64,000 nucleotides of DNA from Rhodeus uyekii (GCA_037043235.1 JAWRVZ010000556.1:98559-162558), one strand, 5' to 3'. Positions 47,969 to 60,083 are shown, counted from the stretch's first letter. Numbers and translations are program-made. Notes: a model not told the origin generated them from the sequence alone.

Positions 47969-50455
47969 AAATAGCATGAACTAGTTTGTTGCATTGCTTT
48001 GTGCATAGAACTAATTTGTTGCATTGCAGTGCTTTGTGCATAGAACTAATTCTTATGTGCAATTGCATTATTGCTTTGCATTAGTTGAGCTAAACTATAA
48101 GTTTTGCATTGACAAATAGCATGAACTAGTTTGTTGCAATTCATTACTTTGTGCACAGAACTAATTCTTATGTGCAATTGCATTATTGCTTTGCATTGGT
48201 AGAGTTAAACAATAAGTTGTGCATTGACAAATAGCATGAACTAGTTTGTTGCATTGCTTTGTGCATAGAACTAATTTGTTGCATTGCAGTGCTTTTTGCA
48301 TAGAACTAATTTGTTGCATTGCAGTGTTTTGTGCACAGAACTAATTCTTATGTGCATATGCATTATTGCTTTGCATTAGTTGAGCTAAACAATAAGTTGT
48401 GCATTGACAAGTAGCATGAACTAGTTTGTTGCATTGCTTTATGCATAAAACTAATTTGTTGCATTGCAGTGCTTTGTGCATAGAACTAATTCTCATGTGC
48501 AATTGCATTATTGCTTTGCATTGGTAGAGTTAAACAATAAGTTGTGCATTGACAAATAGCATGAACTAGTTTGTTGCATTGCTTTATGCATAAAACTAAT
48601 TTGTTGCTTTTGCATTACTTTGTGCATAGAACTAATTCTCATGTGCAATATCTATTATTGCTTTGCATTAGTTGAGCTAAACTATAAGTTTTGCATTGAC
48701 AAATAGCATGAACTAGTTTGTTGCAATTCATTACTTTGTGCACAGAACTAATTCTTATGTGCAATTGCATTATTGCTTTGCATTGGTAGAGTTAAACAAT
48801 AAGTTGTGCATTGACAAATAGCATGAACTAGTTTGTTGCATTGCTTTGTGCATAGAACTAATTTGTTGCATTGCAGTGCTTTGTGCATAGAACTAATTTG
48901 TTGCATTGCAGTGTTTTGTGCACAGAACTAATTCTTATGTGCATATGCATTATTGCTTTGCATTAGTTGAGCTAAACAATAAGTTGTGCATTGACAAATA
49001 GCATGAACTAGATTGTTGCATTGCTTTGTGCATAGAACTAATTTGTTGCATTGCAGTGCTTTGTGCATAGAACTAATTCTTATGTGCAATTGCATTATTG
49101 CTTTGCATTGGTAGAGTTAAACAATAAGTTGTGCATTGACAAATAGCATGAACTAGTTTGTTGCATTGCTTTATGCATAAAACTAATTTGTTGCTTTGCA
49201 TTACTTTGTGCATAGAACTAATTCTCATGTGCAATATCTATTATTGCTTTGCATTAGTTGAGCTAAACTATAAGTTTTGCATTGACAAATAGCATGAACT
49301 AGTTTGTTGCAATTCATTACTTTGTGCACAGAACTAATTCTTATGTTCAATTGCATTATTGCTTTGCATTGGTGGAGCTAAACAATAAGTTGTGCATTGA
49401 CAAATAGCATGAACTAGTTTGTTGCATTGCTTTGTGCATAGAACTAATTTGTTGCATTGCAGTGCTTTGTGCATAGAACTAATTCTTATGTGCAATTGCA
49501 TTATTGCTTTGCATTGGTAGAGTTAAACAATAAGTTGTGCATTGACAAATAGCATGAACTAGTTTGTTGCATTGCTTTGTGCATAGAACTAATTTGTTGC
49601 ATTGCAGTGCTTTGTGCACAGAACTAATTCTTATGTGCAATATGCATTATTGATTTGCATTAGTTGAGCTAAACTATAAGTTTTGCATTGACAAATAGCA
49701 TGAACTAGTTTGTTGCAATTCATTACTTTGTGCACAGAACTAATTCTTATGTGCAATTGCATTATTGCTTTGCATTGGTAGAGTTAAACAATAAGTTGTG
49801 CATTGACAAATAGCATGAACTAGTTTGTTGCATTGCTTTGTGCATAGAACTAATTTGTTGCATTGCAGTGCTTTGTGCATAGAACTAATTTGTTGCATTG
49901 CAGTGTTTTGTGCACAGAACTAATTCTTATGTGCATATGCATTATTGCTTTGCATTTTGAGCTAAACAATAAGTTGTGCATTGACAAGTAGCATGAACTA
50001 GTTTGTTGCATTGCTTTATGCATAAAACTAATTTGTTGCATTGCAGTGCTTTGTGCATAGAACTAATTCTCATGTGCAATTGCATTATTGCTTTGGATTG
50101 GTAGAGTTAAACAATAAGTTGTGCATTGACAAATAGCATGAACTAGTTTGTTGCATTGCTTTGTGCATAGAACTAATTTGTTGCATTGCAGTGCTTTGTG
50201 CATAGAACTAATTCTTATGTGCAATTGCATTATTGCTTTGCATTGGTAGAGTTAAACAATAAGTTGTGCATTGACAAATAGCATGAACTAGTTTGTTGCA
50301 TTGCTTTGTGCATAGAACTAATTTGTTGCATTGCAGTGCTTTGTGCACAGAACTAATTCTTATGTGCAATATGCATTATTGCTTTGCATTAGTTGAGCTA
50401 AACTATAAGTTTTGCATTGACAAATAGCATGAACTAGTTTGTTGCAATTCATTAC

Positions 50456-50872
50456 TGTTACACGTGTTCCTGTCTGGGTCTTCTCTGTCACTTCCTGTCA
50501 GTCTTGTCTTTGTTTCACTTCTGTCTCTCGGGTTATTGTTTCACTCCCTACACCTGTCTTGTAATCACTTCCTCGTTAGTCTCCCAGGTGTTGCTGTTTC
50601 CCCTTGTGTATATATCACTTGTGCATTTCCCTTGTGTTGGTCGGTTGTTGATATTGTTTAATGAAGAAGTCTGAATTTGTGTGTGTGGATGTTTCCTGTT
50701 CTTGCCATGGTTCTTGTTTTGAGTTTTTATTCTAGCTCAAGTTATTGCACATGCGTGCTTATTTGTTTTGTTATTTAAAGTGTCTTGTTTTGTTTATATT
50801 AAATTAATTTAAGTTTGAAATCCTGCCTTGCCTGTCTCCTCCGCATCGCACACCAACCCCGCTCCCGTAACA
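50456..50872 (+). repeat. 5' LTR
   Basis: 417 bp. Contains a TATATATC box near 50610 and an ATTAAA polyadenylation-like signal near 50798. Confidence 0.93.
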
Positions 50873-50911
50873 GAACAACCGACCCAGGTTCGTCGCCTAT
50901 AAAGACGTCAT

Positions 50912-53053
50912 ATGGACATCATGGACTTCACTAGCCCTGCTGAGCTGCGCCTGCTCAATCTCCGGCAAGGTGGCCGCCCCATAGTGGACTACGTGGCAGA
51001 GTTTATAGATGCCTCGCATCGGGTGGGTTGGGGCGATTTCGCCCTCAACCTGTGCTTCGAGGGAGGACTGGACAGGGATGTAGTCCGGCCACACGGGTGC
51101 CTGGAAGCTGCCCTACCGGACTACATAAACGTGGTGTTGTGCCTCAATGGTATCGACTTCGAGGTTGAGGAGATGACCACATCCTCTCTCCCGGTCACGC
51201 CCACGACAACCTGCCTGCCAGAGTCTGCGACGACCGAGTCACCACGCCGCCGACGCCGTAAACGGGCCCAGCGGAGGTGTACCATGGCCTCCCAGCCAGA
51301 GCCCGATCCAGAGATCCGCCAGCCAGAGCCCGATCCAGAGATCCGCCAGCCAGAGCCCGATCCAGAGATCCGCCAGCCAGAGCCCGATCCAGAGATCCGC
51401 CAGCCAGAGCCCGATCCAGAGATCCGCCAGCCAGAGCCCGATCCAGAGATCCGCCAGCCAGAGCCCGATCCAGAGATCCGCCAGCCAGAGCCCGATCCAG
51501 AGATCCGCCAGCCAGAGCCCGATCCAGAGATCCGCCAGCCAGAGCCCGATCCAGAGATCCGCCAGCCAGAGCCCGATCCAGAGATCCGCCAGCCAGAGCC
51601 CGATCCAGAGATCCGCCAGCCAGAGCCCGATCCAGAGATCCGCCAGCCAGAGCCCGATCCAGAGATCCGCCAGCCAGAGCCCGATCCAGAGATCCGCCAG
51701 CCAGAGCCCGATCCAGAGATCCGCCAGCCAGAGCCCGATCCAGAGATCCGCCAGCCAGAACCAGATCCAGAGCTCCGCCAGCCAGAATCAGAGCTGCCTG
51801 AACTGTGGCCCGAACCGCCAGAGCTGCCTGAACTGTGGCCCGAACCGCCAGAGCTGCCTGAACTGTGGCCCGAACCGCCAGAGCTGCCTGAACTGTGGCC
51901 CGAACCGCCAGAGCTGCCTGAACTGTGGCCCGAACCGCCAGAGCTGCCTGAACTGTGGCCCGAACCGCCAGAGCTGCCTGAACTGTGGCCAGAGCTGCCT
52001 GAACTGTGGCCCGACCCGCCAGAGCTGCCTGAACTGTGGCCCGACCCGCCAGAGCTGCCTGAACTGTGGCCCGACCCGCCAGAGCTGCCTGAACTGTGGC
52101 CCGAACCGCCAGAGCTGCCTGAACTGTGGCCCGAACCGCCAGAGCTGCCTGAACTGTGGCCCGAACCGCCAGAGCTGCCTGAACTGTGGTCCGAACCGCC
52201 AGAGCTGCCTGAACTGTGGCCCGAACCGCCAGAGCTGCCTGAACTGTGGCCCGAACCGCCAGAGCTGCCTGAACTGTGGCCCGAACCGCCAGAGCTGCCT
52301 GAACTGTGGCCCGAACCGCCAGAGCTGCCTGAACTGTGGCCCGAACCGCCAGAGCTGCCTGAACTGTGGCCCGAACCGCCAGAGCTGCCTGAACTGTGGC
52401 CCGGCCCGCCGCTGGACTTCTGGGACATCCCAGAGCCGCCTGAACTGTGGCCCGACCCGCCGCTGGACTTCTGGGACATCCCAGAGCCGCCGCCGGCCTT
52501 CGCCGACGTCCCAGAGCCCGTTACTGGCCCGGAAGCCGCCGTCCAAGTGACTCTCGCCCTGCCGGCGCCCCCAGTGACTCTCGCCCTGCCGGCGCCCCCA
52601 GTGACTCTCGCCCTGCCGGCGCCCCCAGTGACTCTCGCCCTGCCGGCGCCCCCAGTGACTCTCGCCCTGCCGGCGCCTCCAGTGACTCTCGCCCCGCCTG
52701 ACCCGCCGGCCTTGCCCGAGCCTGCCTGGCTCACCCCGCCGGCGCCGCCTGACCCGCCGGCCTTGCCCGAGCCTGCCTGGCTCACCCCGCCGGCGCCGCC
52801 TGACCCGCCGGCCGTGCCCGAGCCTGCCTGGCTCACCCCGCCGGCGCCGCCTGACCCGCCGGCCTTGCCCGAGCCTGCCTGGCTCACCCCGCCGGCGCCG
52901 CCTGACCCGCCGGCCGTGCCCGAGCCCGCCTGGCTCACTCCCCCGGCGCCGCCTGACCCTCCAGCCTTGCCTGAGCCCACCGGGCTCCTTTCCCGCTCCT
53001 CCAGGGACTCTGTATTTTTTTCTTTTTTTTTTTCATGTGTCAGGACTGTTTAG
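50912..53053 (+). CDS. Gag-like/Pro-rich repeat protein of the LTR element (713 aa)
   Basis: Residues about 12-90 (RQGGRPIVDYVAEFIDASHR, GW, FEGGL, LPDYINVVLCLNGIDF) have the pattern of Ty3/gypsy-type retrotransposon gag. Then an Arg-rich patch (RRRRRKRAQRR, about 110-121). Residues 128-289 are 18 units of QPEPDPEIR. About 294-500 are about 21 units of ELPELWPEPP. After LDFWDIPEPP come six VTLALPAPP units (about 546-599) and five to six ALPEPAWLTPPAPPDPP units. The C-terminus is short and Phe-rich. First Met 50912 used; Met 50921 is an alternative. Unit lengths (27, 30, 27, 51 nt) are all multiples of three, so the openness of the second half is not by itself proof of translation. Function unknown; acidic and disordered by composition. 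Confidence 0.65.
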   Translation: MDIMDFTSPAELRLLNLRQGGRPIVDYVAEFIDASHRVGWGDFALNLCFEGGLDRDVVRPHGCLEAALPDYINVVLCLNGIDFEVEEMTTSSLPVTPTTTCLPESATTESPRRRRRKRAQRRCTMASQPEPDPEIRQPEPDPEIRQPEPDPEIRQPEPDPEIRQPEPDPEIRQPEPDPEIRQPEPDPEIRQPEPDPEIRQPEPDPEIRQPEPDPEIRQPEPDPEIRQPEPDPEIRQPEPDPEIRQPEPDPEIRQPEPDPEIRQPEPDPEIRQPEPDPEIRQPEPDPELRQPESELPELWPEPPELPELWPEPPELPELWPEPPELPELWPEPPELPELWPEPPELPELWPEPPELPELWPELPELWPDPPELPELWPDPPELPELWPDPPELPELWPEPPELPELWPEPPELPELWPEPPELPELWSEPPELPELWPEPPELPELWPEPPELPELWPEPPELPELWPEPPELPELWPEPPELPELWPEPPELPELWPGPPLDFWDIPEPPELWPDPPLDFWDIPEPPPAFADVPEPVTGPEAAVQVTLALPAPPVTLALPAPPVTLALPAPPVTLALPAPPVTLALPAPPVTLAPPDPPALPEPAWLTPPAPPDPPALPEPAWLTPPAPPDPPAVPEPAWLTPPAPPDPPALPEPAWLTPPAPPDPPAVPEPAWLTPPAPPDPPALPEPTGLLSRSSRDSVFFSFFFSCVRTV
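51293..51778 (+). repeat. 27-bp minisatellite, 18 units
   Basis: Seventeen QPEPDPEIR units from 51293 and one Leu variant at 51752-51778. The DNA units read as almost invariant, indicating recent expansion. Confidence 0.95.
51791..52410 (+). repeat. 30-bp minisatellite, about 21 units
   Basis: Units of GAGCTGCCTGAACTGTGGCC plus ten bases. Three Asp variants (WPDPP) and one short unit lie together near 51970-52080, and one Ser and one Gly variant follow. Confidence 0.95.
52547..52965 (+). repeat. 27-bp then 51-bp minisatellites
   Basis: Six 27-bp units starting GTGACTCTCGCCCTGCC are followed by five full 51-bp units containing GAGCCTGCCTGGCTCACC. Confidence 0.93.
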
Positions 53054-53288
53054 TTGCTATTTTGTCATTAAGGACTGTTTTGAGTTATGTTCCTTTGTCT
53101 TGAGGTCTGTTTATTTTTTGTTTATCTTTTTCACACAGGTTTCCCTTGGTTCTAGTTCTGTTTCCTTTGGGTTCCCTCTGGTTTCTTGTCTGTCAAGTCT
53201 TGTTCTGTCCCCCTCCTGGTCCCCCGCCCACCCTCCGCAGTTGTTGCCTTGACGGCGCGAGGTCGCGCCTACCGGAAGGGGGGCGCTA

Positions 53289-53705
53289 TGTTACACGTGT
53301 TCCTGTCTGGGTCTTCTCTGTCACTTCCTGTCAGTCTTGTCTTTGTTTCACTTCTGTCTCTCGGGTTATTGTTTCACTCCCTACACCTGTCTTGTAATCA
53401 CTTCCTCGTTAGTCTCCCAGGTGTTGCTGTTTCCCCTTGTGTATATATCACTTGTGCATTTCCCTTGTGTTGGTCGGTTGTTGATATTGTTTAATGAAGA
53501 AGTCTGAATTTGTGTGTGTGGATGTTTCCTGTTCTTGCCATGGTTCTTGTTTTGAGTTTTTATTCTAGCTCAAGTTATTGCACATGCGTGCTTATTTGTT
53601 TTGTTATTTAAAGTGTCTTGTTTTGTTTATATTAAATTAATTTAAGTTTGAAATCCTGCCTTGCCTGTCTCCTCCGCATCGCACACCAACCCCGCTCCCG
53701 TAACA
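53289..53705 (+). repeat. 3' LTR
   Basis: Reads as identical to 50456-50872. Followed directly by ATTAC and resumed satellite. Confidence 0.93.
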
Positions 53706-53710
53706 ATTAC

Positions 53711-56560
53711 TTTGTGCACAGAACTAATTCTTATGTGCAATTGCATTATTGCTTTGCATTGGTAGAGTTAAACAATAAGTTGTGCATTGACAAATAGCAT
53801 GAACTAGTTTGTTGCATTGCTTTGTGCATAGAACTAATTTGTTGCATTGCAGTGCTTTGTGCATAGAACTAATTTGTTGCATTGCAGTGTTTTGTGCACA
53901 GAACTAATTCTTATGTGCATATGCATTATTGCTTTGCATTAGTTGAGCTAAACAATAAGTTGTGCATTGACAAAAAGCATGAACTAGTTTGTTGCATTGC
54001 TTTGTGCATAGAACTAATTTGTTGCATTGCAGTGCTTTGTGCACAGAACTAATTCTTATGTGCATTTGCATTATTGCTTTGCATTGGTAGAGTTAAACAA
54101 TAAGTTGTGCATTGACAAATAGCATGAACTAGTTTGTTGCATTGCTTTATGCATAAAACTAATTTGTTGCTTTGCATTACTTTGTGCATAGAACTAATTC
54201 TCATGTGCAATATCTATTATTGCTTTGCATTAGTTGAGCTAAACTATAAGTTTTGCATTGACAAATAGCATGAACTAGTTTGTTGCATTGCTTTGTGCAT
54301 AGAACTAATTTGTTGCATTGCAGTGTTTTGTGCACAGAACTAATTCTTATGTGCATATGCATTATTGCTTTGCATTAGTTGAGCTAAACAATAAGTTGTG
54401 CATTGACAAGTAGTATGAACTAGTTTGTTGCAATTCATTACTTTGTGCACAGAACTAATTCTTATGTGCAATTGCATTATTGCTTTGCATTGGTAGAGTT
54501 AAACAATAAGTTGTGCATTGACAAATAGCATGAACTAGTTTGTTGCATTGCTTTGTGCATAGAACTAATTTGTTGCATTGCAGTGCTTTGTGCATAGAAC
54601 TAATTTGTTGCATTGCAGTGTTTTGTGCACAGAACTAATTCTTATGTGCATATGCATTATTGCTTTGCATTAGTTGAGCTAAACAATAAGTTGTGCATTG
54701 ACAAGTAGCATGAACTAGTTTGTTGCATTGCTTTATGCATAAAACTAATTTGTTGCATTGCAGTGCTTTGTGCATAGAACTAATTCTCATGTGCAATTGC
54801 ATTATTGCTTTGGATTGGTAGAGTTAAACAATAAGTTGTGCATTGACAAATAGCATGAACTAGTTTGTTGCATTGCTTTGTGCATAGAACTAATTTGTTG
54901 CATTGCAGTGCTTTGTGCATAGAACTAATTCTTATGTGCAATTGCATTATTGCTTTGCATTGGTAGAGTTAAACAATAAGTTGTGCATTGACAAATAGCA
55001 TGAACTAGTTTGTTGCATTGCTTTGTGCATAGAACTAATTTGTTGCATTGCAGTGCTTTGTGCACAGAACTAATTCTTATGTGCAATATGCATTATTGCT
55101 TTGCATTAGTTGAGCTAAACTATAAGTTTTGCATTGACAAATAGCATGAACTAGTTTGTTGCAATTCATTTCTTTGTGCACAGAACTAATTCTTATGTGC
55201 AATTGCATTATTGCTTTGCATTGGTAGAGTTAAACAATAAGTTGTGCATTGACAAATAGCATGAACTAGTTTGTTGCATTGCTTTGTGCATAGAACTAAT
55301 TTGTTGCATTGCAGTGCTTTGTGCATAGAACTAATTTGTTGCATTGCAGTGTTTTGTGCACAGAAATAATTCTTATGTGCATATGCATTATTGCTTTGCA
55401 TTGGTAGAGTTAAACAATAAGTTGTGCATTGACAAATAGCATGAACTAGTTTGTTGCATTGCTTTGTGCATAGAACTAATTTGTTGCATTGCAGTGCTTT
55501 GTGCATAGAACTAATTTGTTGCATTGCAGTGTTTTGTGCACAGAACTAATTCTTATGTGCATATGCATTATTGCTTTGCATTAGTTGAGCTAAACAATAA
55601 GTTGTGCATTGACAAGTAGCATGAACTAGTTTGTTGCGTTGTTTTGTGCATAGAACTAATGTGTTGCATTGCTTTGTGCACAGAACTAATTCTTATGTGC
55701 ATATGCATTTTTGCTTTGCATTGGAAGAGTAAACAATAAAATGTGCATTGACAAATAGCATGAACTAGTTTGTTGCATTGCTTTATGCATAAAACTAATT
55801 TGTTGCTTTGCATTACTTTGTGCATAGAACTAATTCTCATGTGCAATATGCATTATTGCTTTGCATTAGTTGAGCTAAACTATAAGTTTTGCATTGACAA
55901 ATAGCATGAACTAGTTTGTTGCAATTCATTACTTTGTGCACAGAACTAATTCTTATGTGCATATGCATTATTGCTTTGTATTGGTAGAGTTAAACAATAA
56001 GTTGTGCATTGACAAAAAGCATGAACTAGTTTGTTGCATTGCTTTGTGCATAGAACTAATTTGTTGCATTGCAGTGCTTTGTGCACAGAACTAATTCTTA
56101 TGTGCAATTGCATTATTGCTTTGCATTGGTAGAGTTAAACAATAAGTTGTGCATTGACAAATAGCATGAACTAGTTTGTTGCAATTCATTACTTTGTGCA
56201 CAGAACTAATTCTTATGTGCAATTGCATTATTGCTTTGCATTGGTAGAGTTAAACAATAAGTTGTGCATTGACAAATAGCATGAACTAGTTTGTTGCATT
56301 GCTTTGTGCATAGAACTAATTTGTTGCATTGCAGTGCTTTGTGCATAGAACTAATTCTTAAGCATTAGCATGAACTAGTTTGTTGCATTGCTTTGTGCAT
56401 AGAACTAATGTGTTGCATTGCTTTGTGCAGATAAGTAATTCGTATGTGCATATGATGCACTGTTTGCATTGTTTGCTTTGCTTTACATTGTTCGAGCAAA
56501 ACAATCAGTTTTGCATTGTGACAAATATAATGAACTAGTTTGTTGCATTGCTAGTTTGTT
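53711..56560 (+). repeat. Satellite array, forward block after the LTR element
   Basis: Same monomer and orientation as before 50450. Monomers become irregular from about 56350. Confidence 0.94.
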
Positions 56561-57365
56561 GCATTGCTAGTTCATGCTATTTGTCAATGCACAACTTATT
56601 GTTTAACTCTACCAATGCAAAGCAATAATGCATATTGCACATGAGAATTAAGTTCTGTGCACAAAGTAATGAATTGCAACAAACTAGTTCATGCTATTTG
56701 TGAATGCACAACTTATTGTTTAGCTCAACCAATGCAAAGCAATAATGCACATAAGAATTAGTTCTGTGCACAAAGTAATGCAAAGCAACAAATTAGTTTT
56801 ATGCATAAAGCAATGCAACAAAGTAGTTCATGCTGTTTGTCAATGCACAACTTATTGTTTAGCTCTACCAATGCAAAGCAATAATCCAATTGCACATAAT
56901 AATTAGTTCTGTGCACAAAGCACTGCAATGCAACAAATTAGTTCTAAGCACAAAGCAATGCAACAAACTAGTTCATGCTATTTGTCATTGAACAACTTAT
57001 TGTTTAACTCTACCAATGCAAAGCAATAATGCATATACACATAAGAATTAGTTCTGTGCACAAAGTATTGCAAAGCAACAAACTAGTTCATGCTACTTGT
57101 CAATGCACAACTTTTTGTTTAGCTCGACCAATGCAAAGCAATAATGCATATGCGCATGAGAATTAGTTCGGAGCACAAAGCAATGACTTGCCACAAATTA
57201 CTTTTATGTATGAATTTCGTCAATGCAATTGCAACAAACTCGTTTATGCTATTTGTCAATGCACAACTGATTGTTTAGCTCGACCAATGCAATGGAATAT
57301 AATATCACATATGCACATTAAAATTAGTTCTATGCATGAAAAAAGCAACGCTATGAAACAAACTA
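56561..57365 (-). repeat. Satellite array, inverted edge block
   Basis: From about 56560 the landmarks appear in reverse complement (CTAGTTCATGCTATTTGTCA, AACTTATTGTTTAACTC). The outer 250 bp mirror 32790-33020 closely, so this is the other degenerate edge of the array. Confidence 0.92.
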
Positions 57366-58647
57366 TTTTCATATTATTTCAGGGTAATTTTACCTAACTA
57401 GCAACTGATATGGATAACACATTTTTCAACAACATACATTTTAACTCATGAATTCATTCTCTTCTCTTTACCTTTAACTGGTTTCTGCATTTCTTTAGAT
57501 ATGTCATTCAGAGTATATCATCTTGTAGCTAAAATAGTTGTATTTTGAGTGTTTTTCTTCTATTCCTGAAAAACGAAATTCCTTTTATTTTTGGCACATT
57601 AAAAACAAAGTGTGGAAGGAAACAAAAGAGAAAAGAAAAGACAAAAGTATTCGATATTTTATTTTATCTATATAAATGAAAGGCAAATTATGGCAACCAA
57701 AATTAGTTTTGTAAGCGTAATTAATGTAATATTAGCATAAATGTGCTCCCATTTATAATAAAAAAGCAAGACTTTATGTAAACGACTTTAAAGAACTACA
57801 TTTATGAGATGCATTTACTGGAACAATTTTAACATTAAAATAACAACATTTCAACTACAGCCACTAGATGTCAGCTAAGGATTACACAGTGAGTCTTTTG
57901 CCAATGATGCATTTTGAAGTTAGTTCTTTAAGGCTATTATACAGTGGAATGAAACAGATATTTGAGTGTTATTTCTTCAGTCCAGGTCAGTCACAAGGAT
58001 GCAACGAGAACTATTATTCTTTACAAGTGTACAAGTGAAGAAATTAGTTCTGGTAAACAGATAATTGAAACAGAGTATTATGAAACAGAACTGTTGACTT
58101 GTTCTTGTCTTGCTGCCTAGAAATGTATAACTGTTATATTAATTGTCACACCCTTAGCAGCCATTTAGATTACATTACATTAGCAACTGTGTAGGGTAAC
58201 ACATTTTTTAACGACATGAATTTTAACTCATGAATTGATCATGAGTTCATGAGATCATGAGATATTATTGATGTCTGCTGTTTACCTTTAACTGGTTTAC
58301 TTATTTCTTTAGTGTCATTCACAGTATATCAATTTGTATCTTTTTTTCTATTCTTAAATAAACTAAAATCCTTTTATTTGTGGCACATAAAAACAAAATG
58401 TGGTAGGAAAAAAATAAATGAAAAGTATTCGAGGTTTTATTGTATAAATAGTATTAGATATTTTATTTTTATATCATTTGAAAGGCAACCAAAATTAGTT
58501 TTGTCTGCGTAGGTGGGTCCTCTGTTCCAACTATTATATTATTGTTAAAGTAAAAGCTATTGGAAAATGGTTAATTATAAAGTGTATGAGGCAGGGAGCA
58601 AGAGCTTCTCTTTAACGTTTTGTTCATTACTTTATTCATTGATGATT
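57366..58647. other. IR-B right arm: AT-rich duplicated blocks, no gene
   Basis: Mirror of 31505-32789, including both copies of the 330-bp AT-rich block in reverse order. Confidence 0.7.
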
Positions 58648-58655
58648 GACTAGAC

Positions 58656-59640
58656 CAGGGGTGGGCAAACTTTTTGTCTCGCGGGCCACATTGGATTCTA
58701 AAATTTGACAAAGGGCCGAGCCAGAATAGAAGCATAATGTGTTTGTGTGAACTAATATAAATGAAATGTAAAAAACATTACGTGAAATGATTTGGCCTTT
58801 AACACGCACCAAAACATCAGGGTTCATTGATAAATTGTTTTCCAAATGTATTAATTTAATAAAACAGTAGATAAACTCAAGTGTTGTTGATCTCCTTTTT
58901 TGCAAGTGCATCAAAGTCTGGAGTTAGTTTTGTGTGGCGATTCTCAGGGACTCCTCCCTTTCACATATTTTCTGAAACCTAACGGGATAACACCAGTTGA
59001 CAACTGGCCAATTGTCGCACGATGCAGCTCTAGCTGACAGTCAGTTTTAATAGCATACGTGCAGTCAATCGTATATATTCAAAATCATAACTGAACTCTG
59101 CCAAGCTCAACAAGCACAAACACAACAGTTAATTTCACGTCCTGTTTTTCAACTCTGAGGCAACAGAGGTTACAATAGTAACCGGAGACGTTCCCTTTCG
59201 ATAGGCGGTGTTCAATCCCCGTAAGAGAGATGCAGATCAGCTAAAAACACAGGGAATCATTGTTTGCTAGCGTAGCTGGCATGTTTTGTGGCAAAATGAC
59301 GGCTGATGATGTATTCTTTAAAAACAGCTACAGTTTCTTGGCATATCAAGATATACAGCCCTTAATCGGACGTCAGCGTAAAACATACTAACTATCTACT
59401 TTGCTTCGGTCTGCTCATTTTTACTGAAGAGCTCAAAGTGCAAAGTGAAATAGAGAGTAACATCACACTCAAAGCTCAAAGTCTTTGAAGTTCGACATCT
59501 GTTGAGGAAACACAGACATTACAGGGAAAAGTCAAATGAAGGCGGTGTAATTATAATAAAATTTAAATTAATAATATAACTTCTACAAGTTCGGCGGGCC
59601 GGATTAAAAAGCCCAGCGGGCCGTAGTTTGCCCACCCCTG
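58656..59640. mobile_element. hAT-2, right copy (985 bp)
   Basis: Same length as the left copy, with target duplication GACTAGAC at 58648-58655 and 59641-59648 (reverse complement of GTCTAGTC). The insertion therefore predates formation of the inverted repeat. Confidence 0.92.
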
Positions 59641-59648
59641 GACTAGAC

Positions 59649-59785
59649 TATGACATTTATGCATTTGGCATTGAAGGAGCACATTGGCATTTGGCATTTG
59701 GCATTCAAGGAGCACATTGAATCAGTTCTTGCTTTCCCTGGGATCAAACCCATGACCCATATTGTTGTTATTGAGCTACAAGAAA
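59649..59785 (-). mobile_element. SINE copy b, right arm, with 27-bp duplication
   Basis: Mirror of 30395-30503 but with an extra tandem copy of a segment containing AAGGAGCACATTGGCATTT, which explains the 27-bp step in arm alignment. Confidence 0.65.
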
Positions 59786-59948
59786 GCTTTGCGAGAGCGT
59801 TAGCAGGTTTAGCAGAGGTCTATAGAGGAAAATGTGATCCAAACGCACACAAATGGTACTTCTGAATTTCTCTATAAGAGGTGGAAAACGCACAGGGATT
59901 CATTATTAATGAATGGAGAAGAAATGTCTGCTTACCATTCCCCATCCA

Positions 59949-60083
59949 CAATTAGGCATTTGGCAGACCTAAAAGCGACCTAAACTGCATGCAGGGAAAA
60001 CGTTGCGTCAGCACTTGTTTCCCCCTGGGAGCGAACCCACGACGTTGGCGATGAAAGCACCGACCTTCTACTCACTCAGCCAC
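59949..60083 (-). mobile_element. SINE copy a, right arm
   Basis: Mirror of 30096-30232, with small differences around the tail (TGCATGCAGGGAAAA). Confidence 0.6.

Larger units (their letters stand above)
32790..50450 (+). repeat. Satellite array, monomer about 145 bp (main block)
   Basis: One full period measured at 36811-36956 is 145 bp. Landmarks per monomer: ATAGAACTAATTTGTTGC, TTGCATTATTGCTTTGCATT, AAACAATAAGTTGTGCATTG, CATGAACTAGTTTGTTGC. Each monomer holds internal sub-repeats of about 30-35 bp, and sub-unit number varies. The first 700 bp are the most diverged, as expected at an array edge. 145 is not a multiple of three, and the Cys/His/Met-rich short ORFs on the minus strand are translation of the satellite. 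Confidence 0.96.
50456..53705 (+). mobile_element. Young LTR retrotransposon with chimeric Pro-rich ORF (3250 bp)
   Basis: Two 417-bp LTRs (50456-50872, 53289-53705) bounded by TGTTACACG and CCCGTAACA, flanked by the 5-bp duplication ATTAC (50451-50455, 53706-53710). I could find no difference between the LTRs, so insertion is very recent. The only ORF is at 50912-53053. There is no protease, RT, RNase H or integrase, so it must be mobilised in trans. A polypurine-like GGAAGGGGGGCGC precedes the 3' LTR. No standard TGG-starting primer-binding site was found after the 5' LTR; the leader is only 39 bp. Confidence 0.93.

Noticed and set aside
51121..52980. 619-codon Gly/Ser-rich ORF on the minus strand opposite the LTR-element ORF, and other long frames there
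   Set aside because: All minisatellite units are multiples of three and lack stops in several frames, so several frames are open together. The antisense frame has no gag-like head and no start context.
34416..55846. Many Cys/His/Met-rich minus-strand ORFs of 60-112 codons
   Set aside because: They are translations of the satellite in shifting frames and repeat exactly with the 5905-bp and 910-bp duplications.
32790..57365. CRISPR-like appearance of regularly spaced repeats
   Set aside because: Spacers are not unique, monomers are contiguous and 145 bp long, no cas genes are present, and the context is eukaryotic.
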